Assembly: GCA_035506535.1 (NCBI GenBank)
Contig: DATJPE010000001.1
Coordinates: forward strand, 44,093-108,092
Direction: 5' to 3'
Length of the DNA: 64,000 nt
DNA from: Actinomycetes bacterium
GTDB lineage: Bacteria > Actinomycetota > Actinomycetes > DATJPE01
In this document: positions 1 through 10,012 of the stretch, one piece after another
How the letters are laid out: every line of letters begins with the position of its first letter
Numbering within the stretch: position 1 is the first letter of the stretch
Made by a program: the position numbers and the translations under genes
Notes under the pieces: model-generated
Told to the model about the DNA's origin: nothing
Seen by the model: the letters and a program-made list of their open reading frames with translations, nothing else
The model's database searches: none

Positions 1-296
1 TGTGCCACACCGGGACCCGCGACCTCGCGGCACACCTGCGGCGCGGGGACGTCATCGTGGCGGCGGCGGGCGTGCCTGGGCTGGTGCGGCCGCAGGACGT
101 ACGTCCCGGGGCGGCCGTGCTCGACGTGGGCATCACCCGGACCGAGCGGGGGCTGGTCGGGGACGTCGATCCGGCCGTCGCGGAGGTCGCCGGGTTCCTC
201 GCGCCGATGCCCGGCGGGGTGGGCCCGATGACCCGCGCGATGCTCCTGGCCAACGTCGTCGAGCTCGCCGAGCGCGCCGCGGACCTGGAGTCGTGA
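1..296 (+). CDS. folD: FolD bifunctional methylenetetrahydrofolate dehydrogenase/cyclohydrolase, C-terminal part
   Basis: Only the last 97 codons are in the window; the frame enters at base 3 and ends at TGA 294-296. The visible part starts with CHTGTRDL (the family's CHSxTxxL segment of the NADP-binding domain), continues through GDVIVAAAG and GDVDP, and ends with the FolD C-terminal signature [13 protein letters not shown]. The enzyme interconverts 5,10-methylene-, methenyl- and 10-formyl-tetrahydrofolate in the cytoplasm. Its stop overlaps the GTG start of the DUF3017 gene (GTGA), so the two are translationally coupled, an arrangement common in Streptomyces-type genomes. The upstream part is outside the window, so nothing can be said about its start or promoter. 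Confidence 0.95.
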   Translation, partial: CHTGTRDLAAHLRRGDVIVAAAGVPGLVRPQDVRPGAAVLDVGITRTERGLVGDVDPAVAEVAGFLAPMPGGVGPMTRAMLLANVVELAERAADLES

Positions 297-586
297 CCGA
301 GCCCGACCAGTCGGCCGAGGGTCGGCTCGCGTGGCTGGGCCGGCAGTGGCCGATCACGGTGGTGCTCGTGGTCGCCGGGATCGGCCTGGTGGTCGTGGCC
401 GGGCGCAGCTTCCGTCCCGGGTGCCTGCTCATCGCCGCCGCCCTCGTCCTCGCCGCCCTGCTCCGGGCACTGCTGCCGGACGAGGCGGCCGGGCTGCTGC
501 GCCTGCGCTCCCGGGTCACCGACGTCGCGGTTCTCGGCGTCCTCGGCGTCGGCATCGGGGTGCTGGCCGTGGCAGTACCGCGCTGA
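293..586 (+). CDS. DUF3017 family small membrane protein
   Basis: A 97-residue protein starting at GTG 293, overlapping the folD stop by four bases. After a short polar N-terminus ending near [10 protein letters not shown] there are three hydrophobic stretches: about residues 21-36 ([16 protein letters not shown]), 42-58 ([17 protein letters not shown]), and 78-94 ([17 protein letters not shown]). Size, three-helix topology and position right after folD match DUF3017, an actinobacterial family of unknown function. It is probably an inner-membrane protein. No catalytic motif is visible. Identification rests mainly on synteny plus hydropathy. Confidence 0.8.
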   Translation: MTEPDQSAEGRLAWLGRQWPITVVLVVAGIGLVVVAGRSFRPGCLLIAAALVLAALLRALLPDEAAGLLRLRSRVTDVAVLGVLGVGIGVLAVAVPR

Positions 587-1624
<1,038 letters not shown>

Positions 1625-1743
1625 ACGGCGCCCACCGCCCCCGACTCTTCCGCAACAGGGTGAGGTGGCTGGGCTGGCTGGGGCGGCGGGCGCCGGCAGG
1701 TGGGGGCGGCGAGGGCGGGCCGAAGGGCGTACGGCGTCCTCGG

Positions 1744-1749
1744 TAGGCT
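1744..1749 (+). promoter_or_regulatory. -10 element of icd
   Basis: TAGGCT is followed by about 32 bases of leader containing a strong Shine-Dalgarno run (agaggaagga, 1761-1770) before ATG 1782. Unlike most promoters in this window it gives a leadered transcript. Confidence 0.5.
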
Positions 1750-1781
1750 CGAGGGTGCCGAGAGGAAGGACCGCAGCGCCG

Positions 1782-3002
1782 ATGGCGAGCATCAAGGTCG
1801 TGAACCCCGTCGTCGAGGTCGACGGCGACGAGATGACCCGGATCATCTGGCACTTCATCAGGGAGCAGCTGATCCTGCCCTACCTCGACATCCAGCTGGA
1901 GTACTACGACCTCGGGATCGAGCATCGCGACGCCACCGACGACCAGGTCACCATCGACGCGGCGAACGCGATCAAGCGCCACGGCGTGGGTGTGAAGTGC
2001 GCCACCATCACCCCCGACGAGGCGCGCGTGGAGGAGTTCGGCCTGAAGCGGATGTGGCGCTCGCCCAACGGCACGATCCGCAACATCCTCGGCGGCGTCG
2101 TCTTCCGTGAGCCCATCATCATCAGCAACATCCCGCGACTTGTGCCCAGCTGGACCAAGCCGATCGTCATCGGCCGCCACGCGCACGGTGACCAGTACCG
2201 CGCCACCGACTTCAAGGTCCCCGGCCCGGGCACGGTCACCATCAGCTACACCCCCGACGACGGGTCCGCGCCGATGGAGCTCGAGGTCGCCCGCTTCCCC
2301 GAGGGCGGCGGCGTGGCGATGGGGATGTACAACTTCACCCGCTCCATCGAGGACTTCGCCCGCGCCTCCTTCGCCTACGGCCTGCGGCGCGGCTACCCCG
2401 TCTACCTGTCCACGAAGAACACGATCCTCAAGGCCTACGACGGGCTGTTCAAGGACGTCTTCGCGGAGGTCTACGAGAAGGACTTCCGGGCCGACTACGA
2501 GGCCCGGGGCCTCACCTACGAGCACCGGCTCATCGACGACATGGTCGCCGCTGCGCTGAAGTGGGAGGGCGGCTACGTCTGGGCGTGCAAGAACTACGAC
2601 GGGGACGTGCAGTCGGACACGGTCGCGCAGGGGTTCGGCTCGCTCGGCCTGATGACCAGCGTGCTCATGACACCCGACGGCAAGACCGTCGAGGCGGAGG
2701 CGGCGCATGGCACGGTCACGCGGCACTACCGCCAGCACCAGCAGGGCCGGTCCACGTCGACGAACCCGATCGCGTCGATCTACGCCTGGACGGGCGGGCT
2801 CAAGCACCGCGGGCTGCTCGACGGGACCCCCGAGGTGACCGGCTTCGCCGAGACCCTGGAGCGAGTGTGCGTCGAGACGGTGGAGTCCGGTCGCATGACC
2901 AAGGACCTCGCCCTGCTGATCGGCCCGGACCAGCCGTGGTTGACGACCGAGGAGTTCCTCGACGCCCTCGACGAGGGGTTGGCGAAGGCGCTGGGCTCCT
3001 GA
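1782..3002 (+). CDS. icd: NADP-dependent isocitrate dehydrogenase, homodimeric type
   Basis: A 406-residue isocitrate dehydrogenase of the eukaryote-like dimeric subfamily, not the ~740-residue monomeric form found in many actinobacteria. It converts isocitrate to 2-oxoglutarate with NADP. Visible family features are [13 protein letters not shown] at the N-terminus, the phosphate/isocitrate-binding SPNGTIRN, the Mg-binding NYDGDVQSD segment and [12 protein letters not shown] near the C-terminus. ATG 1782 is chosen over an in-frame ATG at 1665 because the homology starts at MASIKV and agaggaagga lies 11 bases upstream. It is convergent with galK, the stops being 7 bases apart. With aceA in the same window, this is the enzyme that competes with the glyoxylate bypass for isocitrate. 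Confidence 0.96.
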   Translation: MASIKVVNPVVEVDGDEMTRIIWHFIREQLILPYLDIQLEYYDLGIEHRDATDDQVTIDAANAIKRHGVGVKCATITPDEARVEEFGLKRMWRSPNGTIRNILGGVVFREPIIISNIPRLVPSWTKPIVIGRHAHGDQYRATDFKVPGPGTVTISYTPDDGSAPMELEVARFPEGGGVAMGMYNFTRSIEDFARASFAYGLRRGYPVYLSTKNTILKAYDGLFKDVFAEVYEKDFRADYEARGLTYEHRLIDDMVAAALKWEGGYVWACKNYDGDVQSDTVAQGFGSLGLMTSVLMTPDGKTVEAEAAHGTVTRHYRQHQQGRSTSTNPIASIYAWTGGLKHRGLLDGTPEVTGFAETLERVCVETVESGRMTKDLALLIGPDQPWLTTEEFLDALDEGLAKALGS

Positions 3003-3009
3003 CGGTCGG

Positions 3010-4143
3010 TCAGGAGTCGCGCCGTGCGCCGTCCGACGGGGTGACCGGGAAGGGATCCGGCGCGGCCCAGCCGTGGGCGGCGAAGGCGGCGCGCACAGCC
3101 GTGGTGCACGCCTCGACGTCGCCGGCGGGGAGCAGGGCGATGGCCGAGCCACCGAACCCGCCGCCGGTCATCCGCGCCCCGACGGCGCCATGCGCGAGGA
3201 GGGTCTCGACGCTGCAGTCCAGCTCTGCGCAACTGACCTCGTAGTCGTCGCGCAGTGACGCGTGCGAGGCGGTCATCAGCCCCCCGACCGTGGTCCAGTC
3301 GCCGGCACGCAGGGCGGCGACCGTGTCCAGCACGCGGGCGTTCTCGCTGACCACGTGGCGTACGCGCTGTCGCTGCTCCTCGTCACCCAGCCGCTCGAGC
3401 GCATCGTCGAGGTCGGTGACGTCGCGCAGCGCGGTGACGCCGAGGAGCTTCGCCGCGTCCTCGCAGACCGACCGCCGGCGGCCGTACGCGCCCTCCGCGT
3501 TGCCGTGGTGCACCCGGGTGTTGACCACCAGGAGCGCGAGCCCGGCGTCGGCCACAGGCAGCGGGACCTGCTCGACGACGAGGCTGCGCATGTCGACGAA
3601 CAGGGCGTTGTCGCGGGTCGCGAGCAGGGAGGCGACCTGGTCCATCATGCCGGTGGGGGCGCCGACGAACTGGTTCTCGCTGATACGAGCGAGGCGGGCG
3701 ACGTCGAGGCGGGCCATCCCGAGCCCGTGGATCTCGTCGACGGCGAGGCCCACCGCGCACTGGAGCGCGTGCGACGAGGACAACCCGCTGCCCAGCGGGA
3801 CCCGTCCGTCGACGAACACGTCCAGCCCGCCGACGTGGTGCCCCTCCAGGCGGGCCGCCCAGAGCATCCCGGCGACGTAGGCTCCCCAACCCAGCCCCTG
3901 GCCGGGCGTGACCTCGTCGAGGGGGACCAGCACCTCGTCGGGCTGCTGCACCGAGCGCACCCGGAGGATGCCGTCGGCGCGAGCCGCCGCGGCGACGTAC
4001 GTGCGGGCGGCGATCGCGAAGGGCAGGACGAAGCCGTCGTTGTAGTCGGTGTGCTCGCCGATCAGGTTGACCCGCCCGGGCGCGGACCAGACACCGACCG
4101 GCGCACGGCCGTACGCCGCCTCGAACGCCTCCGCGACGCTCAT
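3010..4143 (-). CDS. galK: Galactokinase
   Basis: A 377-residue GHMP-family kinase phosphorylating galactose at C1. The galactokinase signature GRVNLIGEHTDYNDG is at about residues 23-37, the ATP-binding GHMP motif PLGSGLSSSHAL is near residue 117, and the C-terminal GARMTGGGFGGSAIAL is intact. ATG 4143 overlaps the galT stop by four bases (ATGA), so galT-galK is a translationally coupled Leloir-pathway pair with galT first. No galE is in the window. Galactose-1-phosphate formed here is the substrate of GalT. Confidence 0.97.
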   Translation of the reverse strand: MSVAEAFEAAYGRAPVGVWSAPGRVNLIGEHTDYNDGFVLPFAIAARTYVAAAARADGILRVRSVQQPDEVLVPLDEVTPGQGLGWGAYVAGMLWAARLEGHHVGGLDVFVDGRVPLGSGLSSSHALQCAVGLAVDEIHGLGMARLDVARLARISENQFVGAPTGMMDQVASLLATRDNALFVDMRSLVVEQVPLPVADAGLALLVVNTRVHHGNAEGAYGRRRSVCEDAAKLLGVTALRDVTDLDDALERLGDEEQRQRVRHVVSENARVLDTVAALRAGDWTTVGGLMTASHASLRDDYEVSCAELDCSVETLLAHGAVGARMTGGGFGGSAIALLPAGDVEACTTAVRAAFAAHGWAAPDPFPVTPSDGARRDS

Positions 4144-5237
4144 GCGCCCACGCCGGGCAGGGCGTCGCGCAGGGCGGACGCCGCGCGTTCCGGGGGGATG
4201 TCGTTGATGAACGCCCCCATGCCCGACTCCGACCCCGCCAGGTACTTGAGCTTGTCCGGCGCCCGTCGGGACGAGAACAGGCGCAGGTGCAACGCGGCGA
4301 GGTCACGGTCTCGGCGCACCGGAGCCTGGTGCCAGGCGGCGATGTAGGGCATCGGCAGGCCGAACAGTCCGTCGAGGGCTCGGAGCACGCGCAGGTACAG
4401 AGGACCGAAGTCGTCCCGCTCGTCCGGGTCCAGGGCCGGCAGGTCGGGGACGCGCCGCCTCGGGTAGAGGTGCACCTCGTACGGCCACCGGGCCGCCGCG
4501 GGTACGAAGGCAACCCAGTGGCGGGACTCGGCCACGACGCGCAACTCCTCGTCGAGCTCGGAGGCGAGCACCTGCTCGAAGAGGTTGTGGCCTGTCCTGT
4601 CGTGGTGCGCGCGGACCGCCTCCAGCATGCGCGAGGTGGTCGGCGTCACGAACGGGTAGGCGTAGATCTGCCCGTGCGGGTGGCTGAGGGTGACGCCGAT
4701 CTCGGCGCCGCGGTTCTCGAAGGCGAAGACCTGCTCGACGCCCTCGATGGCGGACAGCGCCCTGGTCCGGTCGATCCACGCCTCGAGCACGGTGCGGACC
4801 CGTTCGGGGGACAGTGACGCGAAGGAGGAGTTGTGATCGGAGCTGAAGCAGACCACTTCGCAGCGCCCCCGTCCCGGCCGGCGGGCGACGACCTGCGAGC
4901 GGTCCGCCCATGGGGGAACGCTCGCGACGTCCTCGGCGAAGGACGGGAAACGGTTCTCGAAGACGACCACGTCGTAGGACGAGGACGGGATCTCGGTCGC
5001 CTTGCCGACGGTGGACGGGCACAGCGGGCACTCGTCCGCCGGAGGCAGGAACGTGCGGGTCTGGCGGTGCGAGGCGATGGCGACCCACTCGTCCATGAGC
5101 ACGTCGTGGCGGACCTCGGACGCGGTCGTCGCCTCGGGAAGGTCGCGGGAGTCGTGGAGCTCATGCTCCGCCGCGTCGTCCTCGTCGAAGTAGATGATCT
5201 CACGGCCGTCGGCGAGCCGGGCCTCGGTGCGCTTCAT
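4140..5237 (-). CDS. galT: Galactose-1-phosphate uridylyltransferase
   Basis: A 365-residue HIT-superfamily nucleotidyltransferase that exchanges galactose-1-P and UDP-glucose. Zn-binding cysteines are visible in ADECPLCPS, and the active-site histidine lies in HPHGQIYAYPFV, the first domain's nucleotidylated-His motif. I place the start at ATG 5237 (MKRTEARL) because gaggga lies about 8 bases before it; an in-frame start at 5297 would add 20 residues without family similarity. A -35/-10 pair (5308-5313, 5284-5289) lies upstream. It is the first gene of the galTK operon, divergent from glpD across a 171-base intergenic region. Confidence 0.95.
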   Translation of the reverse strand: MKRTEARLADGREIIYFDEDDAAEHELHDSRDLPEATTASEVRHDVLMDEWVAIASHRQTRTFLPPADECPLCPSTVGKATEIPSSSYDVVVFENRFPSFAEDVASVPPWADRSQVVARRPGRGRCEVVCFSSDHNSSFASLSPERVRTVLEAWIDRTRALSAIEGVEQVFAFENRGAEIGVTLSHPHGQIYAYPFVTPTTSRMLEAVRAHHDRTGHNLFEQVLASELDEELRVVAESRHWVAFVPAAARWPYEVHLYPRRRVPDLPALDPDERDDFGPLYLRVLRALDGLFGLPMPYIAAWHQAPVRRDRDLAALHLRLFSSRRAPDKLKYLAGSESGMGAFINDIPPERAASALRDALPGVGA

Positions 5238-5283
5238 CCGCGTCCATCCCTCGTGGTCCTCGGCGGTGCCGACGTCGGCCGAC

Positions 5284-5313
5284 AGCGTGCCGAGCACTCG
5301 CGCGCAAAGTCAA
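5284..5313 (-). promoter_or_regulatory. Predicted galTK promoter
   Basis: Read on the minus strand, TTGACT (5313-5308) is separated by 18 bases from CACGCT (5289-5284). This fits a sigma-A-like -35/-10 with the conserved A2 and T6 of the actinobacterial -10. Predicted start is about 40 bases before the galT ATG. Confidence 0.45.
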
Positions 5314-5355
5314 CGCGAAGCGACCGCGGGCGATGAGGAGGCGCCCCGGGCTCGC

Positions 5356-5361
5356 TACCCT
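5356..5361 (+). promoter_or_regulatory. -10 element of glpD
   Basis: TACCCT is placed 48 bases before the glpD GTG. The predicted start near 5368 lies inside the imperfect inverted repeat at 5360-5391. Confidence 0.4.
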
Positions 5362-5391
5362 CGTCGGGGCGGGCAAGCCGCCCTCCCCGAG
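5360..5391. repeat. Imperfect inverted repeat at the glpD transcription start
   Basis: CTCG (5360-5363) pairs with CGAG (5388-5391), and the G-rich run between them faces a C-rich run around GCAAGC. It could be an operator or a 5' leader hairpin of glpD. The dyad has mismatches, so this is tentative. Confidence 0.35.
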
Positions 5392-5408
5392 CGGAACGAA
5401 GTGAGGGC

Positions 5409-7058
5409 GTGAGCGCAGGTCGACTCGACCCGGGCGAGCGCGTACGAGCGCTTCGCCGGCTGACGGAGGAACGCGTCGACGTCCTCGTCGTCGGCGGTGG
5501 CGTGGTCGGCGCGGGGGCAGCGCTGGATGCCGCCTCGCGGGGTCTTCGGGTCGGGATCCTGGAACGTCGCGACTGGGCCTCGGGTACGTCCAGCCGGTCC
5601 TCACGCCTCGCCCATGGCGGCCTGCGCTACCTCGAACAGCTCGAGTTCGCCCTCGTCCACCAGGCACTCAGCGAGCGCGGCCTCCTGCTGGAACGCCTCG
5701 CCCCCCACCTGGTGCGCCCGGTGCCCTTCGTGCTACCGCTCACCCACCGGGGCTGGGAGCGCCCGTACATCGGGACCGGGGTCGCGCTGTACGACGTGCT
5801 CTCCCGCGTCTCGCGCAAGGGCGGCGCCCTGCCCGGCCACCGCCACCTGAGTCGCAAGGCGACCGCGCGCCTGGCCCCGGGGCTGGCGCCGGCGTCCTAC
5901 ACCGGCGCGATCGGGTTCTTCGACGCGCAGATCGACGACGCCCGCCACACCCTGGCTCTCGTCCGGACCGCGGTCGCGCACGGCGCCCACGCCGCCTCGC
6001 GTGTGGAGGTGACCGGCTTCCTGCGCGAGGAGGATTCGGTGGTCGGCGTCGAGGCGCGCGACCACGAGTCGGGGCGTGACATGCGCATCCGCGCCCGCGT
6101 CGTCGCGGGTGCGACCGGCGTGTGGACCCCGGAGACCGCCGCCCTGCTCGGCGGTGAGACCAAGCCGGGTCACGTCCAGCCCAGCAAGGGGGTGCACCTC
6201 ATCGTGCCCCGGGGTGCGATCGACCTGCATGCCGCGCTGATCGCGCGCACCCGCTCCTCCGTGCTCTTCCTGCTGCCCTGGGGACAGACCTGGCTGGTCG
6301 GCACGACGGACACCCCGTGGGACGGCGACCCCGACGAGCCGAGCGTCACCGCCCAGGACGTGGACTACCTGCTGGCCGAGGCCAACCGCTGGCTCACCCG
6401 CCCCCTCACCCACGACGACGTCGTGAGCGTGTACGCCGGGCTGCGCCCGCTGCTCGCCGCCACCGACGAGGGCGTCGACACCGCCAAGCTGTCCCGCGAG
6501 CACGCGGTGACCCGCCCGGCAGCCGGCTTCGTCCAGGTCGCCGGCGGCAAGTACACGACCTACCGCGTGATGGCTCGCGACCTCGTCGACGCCGCGGTCG
6601 CTGGGCTGCCGTTCGCGGTGCCGCCCTCCCGCACGGAGCAGGTGCCGCTCGTGGGCGCCGAGGGCTTCGCCCAGGCATGGGCCGAGCGGGAGACCTACGC
6701 CGTCGAGTCGGGGCTGGGGGAGACCCAGGTCCGCCGGCTGCTCCGCCGCTACGGCGCCGACGCCCCTGAGGTGCTCGAGGTGGCATCCGACGACCCGGCC
6801 GCCCGTGAGCTGGTGCACCCCGAGGCGCCGTTGCTGCGGGCAGAGGCTCGTTACGCCGTGACGCACGAGGGGGCGCTCCGGCTCGAGGACGTCCTCCTGC
6901 GACGGACCCGGCTGGCCTTCGTCACCCGAGACGGTGCCCGCTCGGTGGCCGAGGAGGTGGCCCGCATCGTGGCGCCGTTCCTCGGCTGGGACGAGGACCG
7001 GGTCGCCGACGAGGTGGCGGCGTTCCGCGCGCTCGCCCCCCACGTCGACGAGCCATGA
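5409..7058 (+). CDS. glpD: FAD-dependent glycerol-3-phosphate dehydrogenase
   Basis: A 549-residue membrane-associated flavoprotein oxidising sn-glycerol-3-phosphate to dihydroxyacetone phosphate and passing electrons to quinones. The dinucleotide-binding fold DVLVVGGGVVGAGAAL (about residues 24-39) is followed by the family's SSRSSRLAHGGLRYLE. The central substrate domain contains LLPWGQTWLVGTTDTPW, AGLRPLL and GGKYTTYRVMA, and a C-terminal helical domain is present. The length fits GlpD/GlpA-type enzymes. The start is GTG 5409. A -10 element and a dyad precede it. M. tuberculosis carries glpD2 next to lpdA; here the two are 23 kb apart. Confidence 0.95.
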   Translation: MSAGRLDPGERVRALRRLTEERVDVLVVGGGVVGAGAALDAASRGLRVGILERRDWASGTSSRSSRLAHGGLRYLEQLEFALVHQALSERGLLLERLAPHLVRPVPFVLPLTHRGWERPYIGTGVALYDVLSRVSRKGGALPGHRHLSRKATARLAPGLAPASYTGAIGFFDAQIDDARHTLALVRTAVAHGAHAASRVEVTGFLREEDSVVGVEARDHESGRDMRIRARVVAGATGVWTPETAALLGGETKPGHVQPSKGVHLIVPRGAIDLHAALIARTRSSVLFLLPWGQTWLVGTTDTPWDGDPDEPSVTAQDVDYLLAEANRWLTRPLTHDDVVSVYAGLRPLLAATDEGVDTAKLSREHAVTRPAAGFVQVAGGKYTTYRVMARDLVDAAVAGLPFAVPPSRTEQVPLVGAEGFAQAWAERETYAVESGLGETQVRRLLRRYGADAPEVLEVASDDPAARELVHPEAPLLRAEARYAVTHEGALRLEDVLLRRTRLAFVTRDGARSVAEEVARIVAPFLGWDEDRVADEVAAFRALAPHVDEP

Positions 7059-7078
7059 TCATCCGGCTGGCCTCCCCG

Positions 7079-7084
7079 TACCCT
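7079..7084 (+). promoter_or_regulatory. -10 element upstream of the CorC/HlyC-family gene
   Basis: TACCCT predicts a start near 7091 and a leader of about 40 bases before GTG 7132. Confidence 0.4.
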
Positions 7085-7131
7085 ACAGAGGTGTCCCGAG
7101 CCTGGCCCGGCCGCCGATCGGGGTGGGCGCC

Positions 7132-8400
7132 GTGAGCAGCACTCTCCGCGACGCCGGGCTCATCCTGCTGTTCATCCTGACCAGCGGCTTGTTCGTCGCG
7201 GCCGAGCTGGCGCTCGTCTCCCTGCGCGAGGGACAGCTGCGCACGCTGGCCGCGCGCGGCAAGCGTGGTCAGCGGGTGGCCGACCTCGCCGCCGAGCCCA
7301 ACCGCTTCCTCGCGGCGGTGCAGATCGGGGTGACGGTCACCGGCTTCCTGTCGGCGGCCTTCGGCGCGGCGACCCTCGGCAAGCGGCTCGCCCCGCGCCT
7401 GGAGTCGTGGGGGCTGTCCTCCGGCGCGGCATCGGCCCTCGCCATCATCTGCGTGACCCTGGTGATCTCCTACGTCTCCATCGTCCTCGGCGAGCTGGTC
7501 CCGAAGCGCCTCGCGCTCCAACGGTCCGAGGGCATCGCGCTGGTCGTGGCGCCGTTCGTGGACCGGATGGCCCGCCTGCTGCGCCCCGTGATCTGGCTGC
7601 TGTCCCGCTCGACCAACGGTGTGGTGCGCCTGGTCGGCGGGGATCCCGACATCGGTCGCGAGGAGATGAGCGAGGAGGAGCTGCGCACCCTCGTCAGCGA
7701 GCACGAGTCGCTGGGCGAGGAGGAGCGCCGTATCGTCGAGGACGTCCTCGACGTCGGCGAGCGGCAGCTTCGCGAGGTGATGCTGCCGAGGACGGAGGTG
7801 GACTTCCTCGAGGCGTCCACCCCGGTGCGCCGCGCGGTGGAGGAGTGCAAGGACCGGCCGCACTCCCGCTACCCGGTCATGCGAGGAACGCCGGACGAGG
7901 TCGTCGGCTTCGTCCACGTGCGCGACCTGTTCGACCCGGGCGTCGCGGCGCCGGGGATGCGCGTCGGCGAGCTCGTGCGTGACGTGCTGCAGTTCCCGTC
8001 CTCCAAGCGGGTCCTGCCCGCGCTGTCGGAGATGCGGGCGTCGGGGCAGCACCTGGCCATGGTGGTCGACGAGTACGGCGGCACGGCAGGGATCGTGACG
8101 CTCGAGGACCTCGTCGAGGAGCTGGTCGGGGACATCCGGGACGAGTACGACGTCGCCGCCGGCCAGACCACCCACCTGACGGACGGCGCGGTCGAGGTCG
8201 GGGGCCTGCTCAACCTCGAAGACTTCGAGGACGAGCTCGGGTTCGCCCTGCCGGACGGCCCGTACGAGACGGTGGCCGGCTACGTCGTCGCTGCCCTCGG
8301 TCACCTGCCGCGGATCGGCGAGACGGTCGCCGTCGGCGGGCACACCCTCACCGTGACCGAGCTCGACGGGCGGCGGATCTCCCGGCTACGCGTCCACTAG
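7132..8400 (+). CDS. CNNM/CorC-HlyC family membrane protein (DUF21 + CBS pair + CorC_HlyC)
   Basis: A 422-residue protein. A DUF21 membrane domain with about four hydrophobic helices (roughly residues 4-25, 60-85, 95-125 and 130-150) is followed by a Bateman pair of CBS domains (about 195-330: ILxxDVLDVGERQLREVMLPRTEV and MVVDEYGGTAGIVTLEDLVEELVGDI) and a C-terminal CorC_HlyC domain (about 345-420). Older annotations call these haemolysins; known members act in Mg/Co efflux or transport. GTG 7132 is used; GTG 7123, three codons upstream, is an alternative. It follows glpD in the same direction but has its own -10 element. Confidence 0.9.
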   Translation: MSSTLRDAGLILLFILTSGLFVAAELALVSLREGQLRTLAARGKRGQRVADLAAEPNRFLAAVQIGVTVTGFLSAAFGAATLGKRLAPRLESWGLSSGAASALAIICVTLVISYVSIVLGELVPKRLALQRSEGIALVVAPFVDRMARLLRPVIWLLSRSTNGVVRLVGGDPDIGREEMSEEELRTLVSEHESLGEEERRIVEDVLDVGERQLREVMLPRTEVDFLEASTPVRRAVEECKDRPHSRYPVMRGTPDEVVGFVHVRDLFDPGVAAPGMRVGELVRDVLQFPSSKRVLPALSEMRASGQHLAMVVDEYGGTAGIVTLEDLVEELVGDIRDEYDVAAGQTTHLTDGAVEVGGLLNLEDFEDELGFALPDGPYETVAGYVVAALGHLPRIGETVAVGGHTLTVTELDGRRISRLRVH

Positions 8401-8439
8401 CGGCCGCGGCCGCTGCCGGAGCCGTACCCGGGCATGGGT

Positions 8440-8445
8440 CACAAT
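8440..8445 (+). promoter_or_regulatory. -10 element of trpS, leaderless type
   Basis: CACAAT (conserved A2 and T6) lies 6 bases before ATG 8452. This supports that ATG over the one at 8434. Confidence 0.45.
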
Positions 8446-8451
8446 GTGCGG

Positions 8452-9483
8452 ATGCCCGATCGCCGGTCCGACCTCCCGCGCGTGCTGTCCGGGATGCAGC
8501 CGACGGCGGACAGCCTCCACCTCGGCAACTACCTCGGCGCGCTCGTGCAGTGGGTCGCGCTGCAGGAGACCCACGAGAGCTACTACTGCGTCGTCGATCT
8601 CCACGCGCTGACCGTTCAGCCAGACCCGGACCTGCTGCGCCAACGTACGCGGGTGACCGCCGCGCAGTACCTCGCGGGTGGCGTCGACCCCACACGCAGC
8701 GCGCTGTTCGTCCAGAGCCACATCCGCGAGCACGCCGAGCTCGCCTGGGTGCTCAGCTGCCTCACCGGCTACGGCGAGGCCAGCCGCATGACGCAGTTCA
8801 AGGACAAGAGCGCCCGCGGGGAGGTGGTGAGCGTCGGGCTGTTCAACTACCCGATCCTCATGGCCGCGGACATCCTGCTCTACCAGGCCGACCAGGTGCC
8901 GGTGGGCGCGGACCAGCGACAGCACCTGGAGCTGACCCGCGACCTCGCGATCCGGTTCAACGCCCGCTACGGCGATGCCTTCCGGGTCCCCGAGGCCTAC
9001 ATCATGAAGGAGACCGCCAAGATCTACGACCTGCAGGCGGTCGACAAGCAGATGAGCAAGTCCCTCGGCGGGACCGGGGCCATCTGGCTGCTCGACGACC
9101 CGGCGGTCACCGTCAAGCGGATCCGCAGTGCGGTGACCGACACCGGTCGGGAGGTCCGCTACGACCCCGAGGCCAAGCCCGGTGTCAGCAACCTGCTCGC
9201 CATCCACTCGGCCCTGTCCGGCCGCTCGATCACCTCGCTCGAGGCCGACTTCGAGGGCCGCGGCTACGGCGACCTCAAGACCGAGGTCGCCGAGGTCGTC
9301 GTCGAGGAGCTGCGGCCCTTCCGGGAGCGGACCTTGGAGCTGCTGGCGGACCCGGCCGAGCTCGACCGCATCCTGGCCGAGGGCGCCGCTCGGGCGCGCC
9401 GCGTCGCCGCCCGGACCCTGGCCGACGTCTACGAGCGCGTCGGCCTGCTGCCCGCGTCGCCCCGCGGGGGCGACGGACGTTGA
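8452..9483 (+). CDS. trpS: Tryptophanyl-tRNA synthetase
   Basis: A 343-residue class Ic aminoacyl-tRNA synthetase charging tRNA-Trp. The HIGH-equivalent is LHLGNYLGA in [20 protein letters not shown], and the KMSKS loop is [17 protein letters not shown] and the tryptophan-pocket region [20 protein letters not shown] are intact. ATG 8452 is chosen because of the -10 element 6 bases upstream and the homology starting at LPRVLSG; ATG 8434 would add six residues. Its TGA overlaps a TTG start of the next gene. Confidence 0.94.
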   Translation: MPDRRSDLPRVLSGMQPTADSLHLGNYLGALVQWVALQETHESYYCVVDLHALTVQPDPDLLRQRTRVTAAQYLAGGVDPTRSALFVQSHIREHAELAWVLSCLTGYGEASRMTQFKDKSARGEVVSVGLFNYPILMAADILLYQADQVPVGADQRQHLELTRDLAIRFNARYGDAFRVPEAYIMKETAKIYDLQAVDKQMSKSLGGTGAIWLLDDPAVTVKRIRSAVTDTGREVRYDPEAKPGVSNLLAIHSALSGRSITSLEADFEGRGYGDLKTEVAEVVVEELRPFRERTLELLADPAELDRILAEGAARARRVAARTLADVYERVGLLPASPRGGDGR

Positions 9484-10007
9484 CCGCCGGCTCGACCTCC
9501 CTGATCGGGGTCGTGTTCACCATCCCGCGGCCCTGGGGTGACGAGCTGGCCGCGTGGCGGCGGGCGTTCGGCGATCCCCTGGCGGACGCGGTACCCCCGC
9601 ACGTCACCCTGCTCCCGCCGACCCCCGTACCGGGCGAGGAGCTGCCTGCCGCCGAGGAGCACCTGCGCAAGGTGGCCGAGCGATCCACCCCCTTCGACGT
9701 GCATCTGCGCGGGACCGGGACCTTCCGGCCGATCACGCCGGTGGTCTTCGTCCACCTGGCCGCGGGCATCGGCGGGTGTGAGCGGGTCGAACAGCTCGTC
9801 CGATCGGGACCACTGTCGCGGGAGCTCGAGTTCCCCTACCACCCGCACGTCACGGTCGCCCACGAGCTGCCCGACGACGTGCTGGACCGCGCCTACGCCG
9901 AGCTCGCGTCCTACGAGGCGAGGTTCCTCGTCGAGGGGTTCAGCCTGTACGAGCACCTCGACGGGGTCTGGCAGCCCCTGCGCGACTTCGCCTTCGGGGT
10001 GGGCTGA
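9480..10007 (+). CDS. 2'-5' RNA ligase-like 2H phosphoesterase
   Basis: A 175-residue member of the 2H phosphoesterase superfamily (LigT/ThpR/YjcG type). It has the two hallmark HxTx motifs: HVTL at residue 41 ([10 protein letters not shown]) and HVTV at residue 123 ([10 protein letters not shown]). Members hydrolyse or ligate cyclic or 2',5'-linked nucleotides; the actual substrate cannot be told. TTG 9480 overlaps the trpS stop (TTGA), so the pair is coupled. TTG is unusual, but no ATG or GTG fits the N-terminal strand GVVFTIPRP. It is convergent with the carboxypeptidase gene, the stops being 5 bases apart. Confidence 0.85.
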   Translation: MTAGSTSLIGVVFTIPRPWGDELAAWRRAFGDPLADAVPPHVTLLPPTPVPGEELPAAEEHLRKVAERSTPFDVHLRGTGTFRPITPVVFVHLAAGIGGCERVEQLVRSGPLSRELEFPYHPHVTVAHELPDDVLDRAYAELASYEARFLVEGFSLYEHLDGVWQPLRDFAFGVG

Positions 10008-10012
10008 GCTCC